Assembly (NCBI GenBank): GCA_937981955.1
Contig: CALJNA010000048.1
Coordinates: forward strand, 62,001-126,000
Reading direction: 5' to 3'
Length of the DNA stretch: 64,000 bases
Source of the DNA: an uncultured Granulosicoccaceae bacterium
GTDB lineage: Bacteria; Pseudomonadota; Gammaproteobacteria; Granulosicoccales; Granulosicoccaceae
In this document: one piece after another, positions 44,614 through 54,222 of the stretch
Position numbering within the stretch: position 1 is the stretch's first letter
How the letters are laid out: each line of letters begins with the position of its first letter
Translations under genes and position numbers: made by a program
Notes under the pieces: generated by a model
Told to the model about the DNA's origin: nothing
What the model saw: only the letters and a program-made list of their open reading frames with translations
Databases searched by the model: none

Positions 44614-46275
44614 ATGAGCAGAACTCCAGTAAGCGGTGGCCATCTTCTGGTCCAGTGTCTTCAATCCCTCGGCGCCAGTCAGTGTTTCGGTGTTCCCGGT
44701 GAAAGCTACCTAGATGTACTTGATGCACTGCATGACACTGTAGGTGCATTGAACTTCCTGTTGTGTCGCAACGAAGGTGGTGCCGCCTTTATGGCTGAGG
44801 CCTATGGCAAATTGACTGGCCAGCCGGGTATCTGCATGGTGACCCGAGGCCCTGGTGCAACCAACGCATCCATTGGTGTGCACACGGCAATGCAGAATTC
44901 GACTCCGATGATATTGTTCGTTGGTCAAGTTGGCACCGATGTTCGTGGCAGAGAAGTCTTTCAGGAAATTGACTATCAGGCCTATTTTGGAAGCATTGCA
45001 AAATGGGTGGTTGAAATAGATGAGGTTGACAGAATTCCTGAGTTAATGAGTAGGGCCTGGACTACGGCGTTGTCTGGGCGACCAGGTCCGGTTGTTGTCG
45101 CCTTGCCGGAAAACATGCTGACCAGTCAAACTGATGTTAAACCGTGCAAAGCAGTGCGAATTTCAGAACCGGCACCTTCAACTGCCGACATTGCTGAACT
45201 CGCCTCAAACATTAAAAGTGCAAAGAAACCACTGGTTCTGATCGGCGGCGGTGGATGGAATGCAGAAGGATGCATCGCAATAAAACACTTTGCAGAAAAT
45301 AACGACCTGCCGGTTGCAGTGGCTTTTCGGTTTCACAGTCTGTTCGATAATCACAGTGATAGTTATATCGGAGAGGCAGGTGTTGGTATGGCGCCGGCAT
45401 TGCAAGCAATTATTCGTGTAGCTGATTTGATTCTGGCTATCGGTATTCGCTTTGGCGAAATGACCACAGCGGCCTATACCTTGTTAAACGTTCCGCACTG
45501 TCAAGCAACATTAATTCACGCGCATGCATCCGATCGTGAGCTTGGAAAAATTTATGCGGCTGACTTATCAATTCATGCAGGGCCTAATCAACTGGCAGCT
45601 GCGTTAAAAGACTTGAACATCCCGGGCGAGCGGCAACAATGGCGTGACCGTACTAGACAAACGTATCTTGATGGTTTCGACGCACCTGTTCAACCAGGCA
45701 ATGTTGATATGGTTGAGATAAGCAGATACCTGAGAGAAACACTTCCAGACGATGCGATAGTCACTAACGGTGCCGGAAATTTCACCACCTGGCCAAACAA
45801 GTTTTTGCAATTCGGTGCCGATCAAAGATTGCTTGCACCGCAAAGTGGTGCGATGGGTTACGGATTGCCAGCGGCGATTGCAGCCAAGTTGGTCGAGCCT
45901 GACACGACGGTTCTGTGCTTTGCTGGTGATGGTGACTTTCAAATGAACTGCCAGGAACTCGGTACTGCAATGCAGGCGAATGCAAGACCTATTGTGCTTG
46001 TACTAAATAATGGTACATACGGCACCATACGTATGCACCAGGAGAAACACTACCCTAATCGAGTATCAGCAACCGATCTTGTTAACCCGGATTTCGTCAC
46101 ACTGGCGAAGGCATACGGGTTACATGCAGAAACCGTCAATGAAACCGAAGCATTCGCGGCTGCGTTCACGCGTGCACTGAATTCTGAAACCGGTGCGTTG
46201 CTGGAATTGATTATATCGAAAGAAGGCATAACCCCTCGACAAACGTTGAGTCAAATTCGAGGTTCAATCAGCTGA
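44614..46275 (+). CDS. Thiamine-diphosphate-dependent enzyme (acetolactate synthase large subunit-like)
   Basis: The 553-residue product has the catalytic Glu in LLCRNEGGAAFMAEAYGKLTG (one residue trimmed from each side is the core RNEGGA), GATNASIGVHTAMQ, and the ThDP/Mg motif CFAGDGDFQMNCQEL leading to LNNGTYG. It is closer to acetolactate synthase-like enzymes than the one at 25919, but no small subunit gene lies nearby, so the reaction is open. The ATG at 44614 is chosen by homology; a TTG at 44584 is the upstream option. It is divergent from the EamA gene. Confidence 0.84.
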   Translation: MSRTPVSGGHLLVQCLQSLGASQCFGVPGESYLDVLDALHDTVGALNFLLCRNEGGAAFMAEAYGKLTGQPGICMVTRGPGATNASIGVHTAMQNSTPMILFVGQVGTDVRGREVFQEIDYQAYFGSIAKWVVEIDEVDRIPELMSRAWTTALSGRPGPVVVALPENMLTSQTDVKPCKAVRISEPAPSTADIAELASNIKSAKKPLVLIGGGGWNAEGCIAIKHFAENNDLPVAVAFRFHSLFDNHSDSYIGEAGVGMAPALQAIIRVADLILAIGIRFGEMTTAAYTLLNVPHCQATLIHAHASDRELGKIYAADLSIHAGPNQLAAALKDLNIPGERQQWRDRTRQTYLDGFDAPVQPGNVDMVEISRYLRETLPDDAIVTNGAGNFTTWPNKFLQFGADQRLLAPQSGAMGYGLPAAIAAKLVEPDTTVLCFAGDGDFQMNCQELGTAMQANARPIVLVLNNGTYGTIRMHQEKHYPNRVSATDLVNPDFVTLAKAYGLHAETVNETEAFAAAFTRALNSETGALLELIISKEGITPRQTLSQIRGSIS

Positions 46276-46779
46276 CCTGCTCACAGCGTAGCAGTGGAAC
46301 TGACGGATTTTATAGCCCTGTTAATCGATGATGTATATAACAGGATGTTTATCGTTAGCGAATGGTTTCTTCGGACTAATACGCCGTAGTGATACTGCAA
46401 TATAATAACGATTCAAAATTTGTCGTTTCATTTTCTTTAACAGGTCGTAGCTAAGTTTACAGTTGCTTGCAGTCGTTAACACTTGCTTGCAAGCTTGGCT
46501 AAAGCCATGTGGTTTCCAGTGTTAGCATCTCCTTAAGCTATCTATCAAGTAACCGATAGGTCTGTTAGTTGCGTTTGTCAACTGGCTGTCAGTAGCGGTT
46601 ATATCCAGTTGTATTCAGTTATTTCCACTAAATTTTGCTTATAGCAATTTGCATATAGTAATAAGTGAAGTGATATGTCTTGTGCATAGCACGCAGTGGT
46701 AGCTGTTTTAGTACGAACGAAGAAGTGCGTTCTAAAAACGCGAGTTTGCGTTTGAATCAAAGTAAGTCAGGAGACCCCC
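46276..46779. other. Long intergenic region with repeats and possible RNA structure
   Basis: No gene is supported in these 504 bases. Inside it the 9-base word TTGCTTGCA occurs twice, exactly 20 bases apart (46463 and 46483). A stem GTTAACACT/AGTGTTAGC (46475-46483 with 46518-46526) encloses a GCTTGCAAGC palindrome and a GGCT/AGCC hairpin. This may be a regulatory site or a structured 5' leader of the following gene. Confidence 0.4.
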
Positions 46780-48201
46780 ATGGACAATCCGTTTGTAAAG
46801 AAAAACCTTATCAATGCAATGTTTTCTGCCACAACATTTGGTACAGCTTTGCTGGTACCTGCACATGTGTCAGCGAATGTTGAAACCGATGTACTCCCCG
46901 AAGCCAAGGCAGGTGAGTGCTATGCGAAAGTGCTTGTTCCTCCAAGTTATAAAACTGAAACAATCGAGTCATTGGTTAGCGAAGCATCGGAGAATATCGT
47001 CGTTTTACCGGCCCAATTCGCTGACGAAAAAGAAACCATTGTCGTAAAAGAAGCATCAACAGTAATCACTGCAATAGCACCCGAATATGAAACCGCTGAA
47101 ACATCCATTGTTGTTGTTGAAGCAAGCACCGACTGGGTACGTGGTGGTATTGAGAGCACAATGGCTGCGAGTAAAGGTGATTTGTCGGAGATTGAAGGTG
47201 CCGGACATGCGCTTGGTGATGTTGAGCCAGGTACATGTTTTTATGAACACTACAAACCTGCCACCATCGAAAAAAATCAAGAACAAGTACTGATTTCCGA
47301 AGCTACTGAAACGCTCGAAGTGATACCAGCCAGCTATTCTGCTTCAACAGTTGACGTTCAGATTCGACCCGAATCAAATAAATATCTGGCAAAGCCTGCT
47401 TCGTATAAAACCGTGCAGGAAAAAGTGCTGGTTGAACCGGCAAAATCTATATGGAAAAAAGGCGAAGGTCTGGTACAAAAAATTGATAATCTGACCGGCG
47501 AAATTATGTGTCGGGTTGAAATACCCGCAGTATATAAAGAGTTTCCTAAAAAGGTCGTTGAACGACACGCCACAGCGACATTAATTCCAGTACCTCAAAC
47601 GGTAAAGTCGTTTGATGTTTCGGTTCTCGAAGAAGACGCCAAGGAAGTTCGCAATCCTGTTGCAGCTACGTACGAAACCGTAGAAACTTTTAAAACGGTT
47701 GCCCAGCCTGCTTATAGCTGGGCTGCGGGTGCTCCTGGAGATGACGATGTAATGGGTAAGCACACCGGAAAAGTTGTTTGTTTAAAAGAAACTCCTGCGG
47801 TAATCAAAACTTTTGAACAAACTCTGGTGAAAACTCCGGGGCGATTTGAGTCTGAGGAATTGGCGGCTGTGGTTAACGATATCCCTGTCAAGAGATTGGT
47901 TTCGAACGCCACAATCAGTAAAACTCCGGTTCCGGCGGTAAATCAATCGTTCACCAAAACAGTCAAGATTGCTGATGCGCGCCTGGAATGGCGTCCGGTT
48001 TTGTGTGAAACCAACCTGAGTAATGAGAAGATCTCTTCAATTCAAAAGGCTTTGGGTGAAAGAGGCTATGAGACAGGAGCCAACCCGGGTGTGATTGATC
48101 AAGACATGTTCAATGCACTAGAGCAGTTTCAGAAAGATGAAAATCTTGCGCAGGGTGGTCTAACTCTGTCTACTATCAAGGCGCTTGGGCTCGAACTATA
48201 G
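46780..48201 (+). CDS. Exported repeat protein with C-terminal peptidoglycan-binding domain
   Basis: The 473-residue protein has an N-terminal export signal (cut after HVSA near residue 31). The body consists of about four long repeats of roughly 90-100 residues. Each begins with a Cys strand (CYAKVLVPPSYKTET, CFYEHYKPATIEKN, CRVEIPAVYKEF, CLKETPAVIKTF) and ends with a Trp motif (TDWVRGG, SIWKKGEG, YSWAAGAPG, LEWRPV). Inside them a P-A-x-Y-x-T-V-x-E-x-V-L-V-x-x-A unit recurs. The last 60 residues form a PG_binding_1 domain (IQKALGERGYETG, ALEQFQKDENL). It is likely periplasmic and tied to the cell wall. Function unknown. Confidence 0.8.
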   Translation: MDNPFVKKNLINAMFSATTFGTALLVPAHVSANVETDVLPEAKAGECYAKVLVPPSYKTETIESLVSEASENIVVLPAQFADEKETIVVKEASTVITAIAPEYETAETSIVVVEASTDWVRGGIESTMAASKGDLSEIEGAGHALGDVEPGTCFYEHYKPATIEKNQEQVLISEATETLEVIPASYSASTVDVQIRPESNKYLAKPASYKTVQEKVLVEPAKSIWKKGEGLVQKIDNLTGEIMCRVEIPAVYKEFPKKVVERHATATLIPVPQTVKSFDVSVLEEDAKEVRNPVAATYETVETFKTVAQPAYSWAAGAPGDDDVMGKHTGKVVCLKETPAVIKTFEQTLVKTPGRFESEELAAVVNDIPVKRLVSNATISKTPVPAVNQSFTKTVKIADARLEWRPVLCETNLSNEKISSIQKALGERGYETGANPGVIDQDMFNALEQFQKDENLAQGGLTLSTIKALGLEL

Positions 48202-48216
48202 GCGTTCAATGTATAA

Positions 48217-48242
48217 CGGGCGGGCCAGCTTCGGCCCGCCCG
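48217..48242 (+). terminator. GC-rich hairpin after the repeat-protein gene
   Basis: CGGGCGGGCC pairs perfectly with GGCCCGCCCG around a 6-base loop, 15 bases after the stop codon. No T run follows, so it may be a transcript-stabilising hairpin or a weak terminator. Confidence 0.6.
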
Positions 48243-48427
48243 ACAGATCATATTAACGATCTAACCAATTGCTTCGCATATCTCCAGATACAGATGGTGA
48301 CTGAGTAAGCCGCCAATGTGATTTATATCGATTATTTCCTGTACGTGATTTAATATATTGACGCAGTCACAACGCTACGTTATGTCGAGCAATTGCGTCG
48401 GCAGTAATATTAATCAGGAAATTCATC

Positions 48428-50488
48428 ATGCAGTTAAACCCCGAAGAAGTCCTGCCCAGTCGCAGTTGCGGTGAGTGGGTGCAAGGCAGCGGACCGGGTG
48501 TTCAGGTGTTGCATTCAGTGAACGGTAATCCGTTAACGTTAATTGATACTGCTGGTATCAACTTTTCGGATATGCGCAGTTACGCCAGAAATACTGGCGG
48601 TCCGGCTCTTCGCCAGCACACCTTGCATGAAAGGGCTTTAATGCTGAAGAAAGTCGGCTTGGCATTGATGGAGTCGAAAGAATTATTCTACGAATATTCA
48701 ACGGCCACTGGTGCAACTCGAACGGATAGTTGGGTAGATATTGAAGGTGGTATAGGCACCTTGTTGAACTACTCGTCCAGGGCCCGAAAAGAGATACCCA
48801 ACAACGACGTTTGGCTGGACGGAGTGGTTGAACCATTATCAGCTGACAACACCTTCTCCGCCCAGCATATCCTGACACCGCTAGAAGGTGTGGCGATTCA
48901 TATTAATGCTTATAACTTTCCGTGTTGGGGCATGCTGGAGAAATTTGCACCCACATTTCTGGCAGGCATGCCGTCGATAATCAAACCAGCCAGTCAAACA
49001 GCGTTTCTAACCCATTTGATGATACGTCATATCATCGACCTGGAAATTTTGCCTGAGGGTAGCTTGCAGTTGGTTTCAGGTTCGATTGGTGACCTTTTGG
49101 ATTTGGTCGACGGACAGGATGTCATCACGTTCACAGGTTCTGCTGCAACTGGACAAAAGCTCAGGGCGCGCTCTTCCATTATAAAAAACTCGGTTCGATT
49201 TACCATGGAAGCAGACAGTTTGAATTCTGCGGTACTGGCGCCTGATGCCGGGCCTGATTCAAAAGAGTTTGAATTGTTTGTCCGTGAGGTCGTGCGTGAG
49301 ATGACGGTCAAAGCCGGACAGAAGTGCACTGCCATTCGCCGCGTCATGGTACCGAATCAGCACTGTGATGCGCTGCAAAATGCGTTGATCGAAAAATTGC
49401 GATCGATCAAGCCAGGCGACCCGTCGTTAAAAGAGACACGTATGGGGCCGTTGGTCAGTCTGGCGCAACGTACCGATGTGATGCATTGTGTGAACGAACT
49501 GGTCGCAGAAGCACGAATCATTTTTGGTGACACCAATCAGCCGGATCTTAGCTCAGGCGACGCCGAGCTTGGCGGTTTCATGAATCCGGTGTTGATGTTA
49601 TGCGAGAACGCAACCGATGCAAAGCGTGTGCATGAACTCGAAGCGTTTGGACCGGTGGCTACCATTATGCCGTACGGTTCAGTCGACGAGGCAATCGAAC
49701 TGGTTAAGCTGGGTCAGGGTAGTCTTGTGTCAAGTGTGTTCACCCACGATCAAAAAAATGCTGCACAACTGGTGCGAGGCATTGCATCAGCCAATGGCAG
49801 AGTCATGATTGGAAATCGGTTGTCAGCGAAAACTTCCACAGGTCATGGATCTCCGTTGCCAATGCTGATTCACGGTGGCCCTGGTCGGGCAGGAGGTGGC
49901 GAAGAACTTGGCGGTGTCAGAGCCATCAAACATTACATGCAACGAACGGCCGTACAGGGAACGCCTACAATACTCAGCGCGGTCACCGGGCAATGGCAAA
50001 AAGGCTGTTCGGTACGTGACGATAACCGACATCCGTTTCGTAAATCGTTAAGCGAACTTCAGATCGGCGATCACGTTGTGACCCAATCGCGTCAAGTCAC
50101 TCTTGAGGATATTGAACATTTCGCAGATTTCACTGGTGACAAATTCTACGCCCATATGGACGATGAGGCGGCGCGAGCGAATCCTTTTTTTGATGGTCGC
50201 GTTGCCCACGGCTATCTTGTGGTGTCGTTTGCGGCTGGTCTTTTCGTCGATCCCGAGCCCGGTCCGGTGCTGGCGAACTTCGGCGTGGATAGCTTACGAT
50301 TTCTTACACCGGTGAATGTTGGAGACAGCCTGAAGGTTGCTCTTACCTGTAAACAGATAAACCCGCGCGTCAGTGAGTCATATGGAGAAGTTCGATGGGA
50401 TTGTTCGGTGGTGAACCAGGACGCATCCGTGGTTGCCCAATATGATGTTTTGACCATGGTCGCAAAGCACTGGCCTCTGCAGGACTAA
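48428..50488 (+). CDS. paaZ: Bifunctional ring-opening hydratase/aldehyde dehydrogenase PaaZ
   Basis: The 686-residue fusion has an N-terminal aldehyde dehydrogenase (about 1-525; INAYNFPCWGMLEKFAPTFLAG, FTGSAATGQKL, catalytic Cys in KAGQKCTAIRR). A C-terminal MaoC-type hydratase follows (about 535-680; DIEHFADFTGDKFYAHMDD and GRVAHGYLVVSFAAGLF). In phenylacetate breakdown PaaZ opens oxepin-CoA and oxidises the semialdehyde. Both active sites look intact. No other paa gene is within this window, so it either works with genes elsewhere or on a related CoA thioester. AGGAA precedes the ATG. Confidence 0.92.
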   Translation: MQLNPEEVLPSRSCGEWVQGSGPGVQVLHSVNGNPLTLIDTAGINFSDMRSYARNTGGPALRQHTLHERALMLKKVGLALMESKELFYEYSTATGATRTDSWVDIEGGIGTLLNYSSRARKEIPNNDVWLDGVVEPLSADNTFSAQHILTPLEGVAIHINAYNFPCWGMLEKFAPTFLAGMPSIIKPASQTAFLTHLMIRHIIDLEILPEGSLQLVSGSIGDLLDLVDGQDVITFTGSAATGQKLRARSSIIKNSVRFTMEADSLNSAVLAPDAGPDSKEFELFVREVVREMTVKAGQKCTAIRRVMVPNQHCDALQNALIEKLRSIKPGDPSLKETRMGPLVSLAQRTDVMHCVNELVAEARIIFGDTNQPDLSSGDAELGGFMNPVLMLCENATDAKRVHELEAFGPVATIMPYGSVDEAIELVKLGQGSLVSSVFTHDQKNAAQLVRGIASANGRVMIGNRLSAKTSTGHGSPLPMLIHGGPGRAGGGEELGGVRAIKHYMQRTAVQGTPTILSAVTGQWQKGCSVRDDNRHPFRKSLSELQIGDHVVTQSRQVTLEDIEHFADFTGDKFYAHMDDEAARANPFFDGRVAHGYLVVSFAAGLFVDPEPGPVLANFGVDSLRFLTPVNVGDSLKVALTCKQINPRVSESYGEVRWDCSVVNQDASVVAQYDVLTMVAKHWPLQD

Positions 50489-50598
50489 GCTTTGACAAGA
50501 AACTTTCCCAGCGATAAACCATCTACTGATACTATAAATCTTTCTTAGAACCAACAAGTCGTTTCGATTTGGTCCATTACAGCAGGCGGGGACAGAAA

Positions 50599-51759
50599 AT
50601 GAAAGCAATGCACGATCAAGTCGACCCGAATGGCTTACTTGAATATTCTGTGGTGTATACCGATCGCGCACTTAACCATATGTCCGGAAATTTCCAGGAC
50701 GTTATGCGTGATATCGCTTCAATGTTAAAACAGACCTATAAAGCCCACGCAGCTGTTGTTGTACCTGGCAGTGGATCCTTTGGTATGGAAGCTGTTGCCA
50801 GACAGCTTGCCAACAAAGAGAATTGCCTTGTTATAAGGAATGGATGGTTTAGTTACCGCTGGTCGCAAATATTGGAAATGGGTGGGTTTGCTGCATCCGT
50901 TAATGTACTGCAAGCAAAGCGTGAGGTAGCCGGAGATACACAGCCATTTTCGCCTCCGCCGATCGAAGACGTCACAGCTGCAATCTTGCAGGAAAAGCCG
51001 GCTGTTGTATTTGCACCCCATGTCGAAACATCCGCTGGGATGATGTTATCAACCGATTACATTCAAGCGATCGGTGAAGCAACGCATAAGGTTGGCGGCT
51101 TGTTCGTTCTCGATTGCATTGCATCAGGTTGCATGTGGGTTGACATGCAAGCCACCGGTGTCGATGTCATCATCAGTGCCCCCCAAAAAGGCTGGAGTGG
51201 CCCACCTTGCGCCGGGCTTGTTATGCTGAGCGAACGCGCCCATGCGAAAGTGTCTGAAACCACCAGCAACAGCTTTGCCATGGATTTGAAAAAATGGCTG
51301 CAGATTATGGAAGCCTATGAATCAGGTGGTCATGCCTATCATGCCACCATGCCAACAGAGTCTTTGCGTATCGCCAGAGACGCTATGAAAGAGACACTCG
51401 ACTTCGGCTTAACCAACGCAATGCAAAGCCAGCAATTGCTGGGTGACAGGATTCGCGCCGTGCTAATCGATAACGGGTTTGTCAGTGTTGCCGCGGCAGG
51501 CTTTCTTGCACCTGGTGTGGTGGTAAGTTATACAGACAACACGGCAATTCATAATGGTAGCGCTTTTGGCAAACTGGGTATGCAGATAGCTGCCGGCGTA
51601 CCGCTTATGTGCGGTGAGGGTGATAACTTTAAAACCTTCAGAATTGGCCTGTTTGGCCTGGATAAACTCTCGGATGTAGACCGGACTGTTAATGCTTTTG
51701 AAACTGCGGTGGGTCAACTGGAAATCGACAGAGTCAAACGAGCAGAGCCGCAGGTGTAA
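50599..51759 (+). CDS. Class V aminotransferase (alanine/serine-glyoxylate type)
   Basis: The 386-residue PLP enzyme has the cofactor lysine in ISAPQKGWSGPPCAG (about 196), VVPGSGSFGMEAVARQL at the N-terminal side, and HVETSAGMMLSTDYI. These match the alanine-glyoxylate/serine-glyoxylate aminotransferase branch. The ATG at 50599 has GGCGGGG upstream; the frame opens 30 bases earlier. It lies between paaZ and a convergent SDR gene. The amino donor cannot be read from the sequence. Confidence 0.87.
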   Translation: MKAMHDQVDPNGLLEYSVVYTDRALNHMSGNFQDVMRDIASMLKQTYKAHAAVVVPGSGSFGMEAVARQLANKENCLVIRNGWFSYRWSQILEMGGFAASVNVLQAKREVAGDTQPFSPPPIEDVTAAILQEKPAVVFAPHVETSAGMMLSTDYIQAIGEATHKVGGLFVLDCIASGCMWVDMQATGVDVIISAPQKGWSGPPCAGLVMLSERAHAKVSETTSNSFAMDLKKWLQIMEAYESGGHAYHATMPTESLRIARDAMKETLDFGLTNAMQSQQLLGDRIRAVLIDNGFVSVAAAGFLAPGVVVSYTDNTAIHNGSAFGKLGMQIAAGVPLMCGEGDNFKTFRIGLFGLDKLSDVDRTVNAFETAVGQLEIDRVKRAEPQV

Positions 51760-51805
51760 GTTTGAAAGACAATTTATGCAAAGACAAGCTTAAAGCAGGG
51801 CTTGA

Positions 51806-52537
51806 CTAAACCGCAGTAAACCCACCATCAATGGGTAAACAAACGCCTGTGATCATAGCGGCGGCATCTGACAGTAGAAAAACAATCGGTCCTGCGCAGT
51901 CATTTTCAGTAGCCCACTTATGGAGCGGCATCGTTTCTATCAGCGGACCTCCAATATCGTCTCGTCCCCAGTACCACTCTGACATAGGCGTCATAACCAC
52001 TGTCGGGTTAACCGCATTGACTCTTATATTGTGTTTGCCCAGTTCAAGTGCCGATACCCTCGTCATTGCATCAACAGCGCCCTTCGATGATGCGTATGAA
52101 ACATGGCCAGCCAGACCAACCAGTGACGCCTGACTTGAAACGTTGACAATAGCGCCTCCCTTGGCAGATTTGATCATGGTCTCCGATGCGTATTTCATGA
52201 CCAACAACGTGCCTCGCGCATTAATGTCGATGACTTTGTCGAAAACACTGATATCAGTGTCCATTGGAGTTGCTATCTCACCACCCCAGCCACCACAATT
52301 GACTACACCGTAAAGATCGAGCCCGGATAGTGCAGACTTGATCTCATCCTCTGATGTCAAGTCGAATGATAAGGTTCTGCAGCCGGTTTCATCAGCAAGT
52401 TCTGTTAACCGTTTCTGATTTCGTCCTGCTGCAATAACATCCGCGCCCTCTATCGCCAATAACTTAACCGTTGCCGCACCGATGCCACCGGTCGCACCAG
52501 TAACCAGGATTGGGCGGGTGCTTAGTCCTGTTTCCAT
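51806..52537 (-). CDS. Short-chain dehydrogenase, L-xylulose reductase/carbonyl reductase-like
   Basis: The 243-residue SDR has VTGATGGIGAAT (about 12-23), the catalytic Ser in NVSSQASLVG and YASSKGAVDAM with the active-site Tyr/Lys (about 149-153). The VNPTVVMTPM segment is characteristic of L-xylulose reductase (DCXR) type enzymes, which interconvert ketopentoses and pentitols. It is divergent from the sugar ABC transporter operon, so a role in the same sugar or polyol pathway is likely. Confidence 0.87.
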   Translation of the reverse strand: METGLSTRPILVTGATGGIGAATVKLLAIEGADVIAAGRNQKRLTELADETGCRTLSFDLTSEDEIKSALSGLDLYGVVNCGGWGGEIATPMDTDISVFDKVIDINARGTLLVMKYASETMIKSAKGGAIVNVSSQASLVGLAGHVSYASSKGAVDAMTRVSALELGKHNIRVNAVNPTVVMTPMSEWYWGRDDIGGPLIETMPLHKWATENDCAGPIVFLLSDAAAMITGVCLPIDGGFTAV

Positions 52538-52711
52538 TTTGTTCTCGCCTGCACGTTTTTGTGCAACCTACCTTGTCCATTGGTATAACGCAACGCCTCA
52601 AAAAAAGGATTTATAATCAAATCGGTAGCATTTTGGGCGCAGTCCGGTTAGTCTCTAGGGTCAGTATTTCGATAAGGCACAGAATTACAATACAAAACTT
52701 GGAGGAAGAAC

Positions 52712-54178
52712 ATGTCCTTACGTAAGACTCTCTTGGCGTCATTGCTCGGTACGATCGGGCTCGGCGGCATTGCAAATGCTCAGGAATTCAGTGGCGTTAC
52801 CGTGAATGTACTCACTCGCCCAGGCTACGTTATCGCAGGACCACTCATTGAACGTGGTAAAGATTTTGAAGCGATGACTGGTGCAAAAATTGTTGTCACA
52901 GAAGTACCTTTCGCTGAGATTTTCCCGAAAATTCAAAATGACTGGGCGACTGGAACCAACTCGATTGACGTTGGTGTGTTTGCGGCTGGCTGGGGTGTGG
53001 AACTTGACGCCGCAGGACTGCTTGAAGACCTGGACCCTTACATTGCCAAAGACGACAAAATCAAGTTGGATGATATTGCACCTTACTTTCGCGAGTTTGG
53101 CCAAAAAGTGGGCGGCAAAACCAAACTGTTAATGGTCGATGGTGACTTCCAGATGGTGTACTACAGAACCGACGTACTCTCGGAAGCCGGCCTCGAAGCA
53201 CCGAAGACATGGGAAGACTACCTCGATGTCGCATCGAAAATCCATGGCAAAGACATGAACGGTGATGGTGAGGCGGACTACGGTTCGTGTATCTTTAAAA
53301 AGCGAAATGCCCAGTCATATTTTGCTGTGCAAACTTTCGCAGCACCGATTGTACAAACTCAAGGTACCGCGCAAGGCTTTCATTTCGATAATTCAACCAT
53401 GAAGCCGCTGATTAACAATGCCGGTTGGAAGAAAGCATTCGAGCTCTACAAAGCAACTGGTGAATACGGACCGCCTGAAGAGCTGAACATGGACATCGGT
53501 GATACAAGAGCGCTGTTCAAAGCTGGCCGTTGTGGTCTGCTGGTTGAATGGGGAGACCCAGGAACATTGCAGCTGGCAGACGATGCCACATCGATTAAAG
53601 GCAAGCTTTACGCGGTCGCCGCCATCGGTTCAACTGAAGTGCTTGATCGAGAATCCGGTGAATTGGTTCCGGTTACTGCCGAGTCTGCACCGCATTCAAT
53701 TGACGGTATTAACTACGCCCCGTTTGCCGCTTTCGGCGGCTGGGCTGGTGCTGTCAATAAGGGCGCTGACGAAAAAACAAAGGCTGCTGCTTACGCTTTT
53801 CTATCGCACATGAATCAGCCGGAACAGTCCGGAATTGATGTGACGATTGGTGAGACCGGCTACAACCCGTACAGAGTGTCGCAATTAAAAAATATCGATC
53901 TCTGGGTTGAAGCAGGTATGCCAAGGGAACTGGCTGAAAACTACCTTGGTGCCATCAATACTGCAATTGATAATCTCAATATGGCTTCTGATATGAAGAT
54001 TCCCGGTGCTCAGCAATACACTGGTGTCGTTCTAGACACAGAACTCGCTCGCTATCTGGCTGGTGAGATTTCAGTGGACGAGGCGCTCGAGAACATTGAA
54101 GAGGGTTGGGAAGAGATCACCGAAGACTTCGGTCGCGATGAGCAGATTGAGGCTCAGGGCCTTGCGCTTGGTTCATAG
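52712..54178 (+). CDS. Carbohydrate ABC transporter substrate-binding protein
   Basis: The 488-residue periplasmic binding protein has a clean signal peptide (LLASLLGTIGLGGIANA, cut before QEFSG). The family-1 binding fold follows: NVLTRPGYVIAGPLIERGKDF, IQNDWATGTNSIDV and MNGDGEADYGSC. GGAGG lies 6-9 bases before the ATG, a strong ribosome site fitting a highly made protein. It is the first gene of a five-gene operon with two permeases, an ATPase and an epimerase-like gene. The ligand is probably a sugar or polyol. Confidence 0.9.
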   Translation: MSLRKTLLASLLGTIGLGGIANAQEFSGVTVNVLTRPGYVIAGPLIERGKDFEAMTGAKIVVTEVPFAEIFPKIQNDWATGTNSIDVGVFAAGWGVELDAAGLLEDLDPYIAKDDKIKLDDIAPYFREFGQKVGGKTKLLMVDGDFQMVYYRTDVLSEAGLEAPKTWEDYLDVASKIHGKDMNGDGEADYGSCIFKKRNAQSYFAVQTFAAPIVQTQGTAQGFHFDNSTMKPLINNAGWKKAFELYKATGEYGPPEELNMDIGDTRALFKAGRCGLLVEWGDPGTLQLADDATSIKGKLYAVAAIGSTEVLDRESGELVPVTAESAPHSIDGINYAPFAAFGGWAGAVNKGADEKTKAAAYAFLSHMNQPEQSGIDVTIGETGYNPYRVSQLKNIDLWVEAGMPRELAENYLGAINTAIDNLNMASDMKIPGAQQYTGVVLDTELARYLAGEISVDEALENIEEGWEEITEDFGRDEQIEAQGLALGS

Positions 54179-54222
54179 TTGTCTTTAACGACTGAATCAA
54201 GTTATTGAATTGATAAGAGGCT

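Noticed and set aside
44408-44749. N-terminal extension of the EamA transporter up to 44749
   Set aside because: It overlaps the divergent ThDP enzyme gene and its sequence is non-membrane and unlike any EamA protein.
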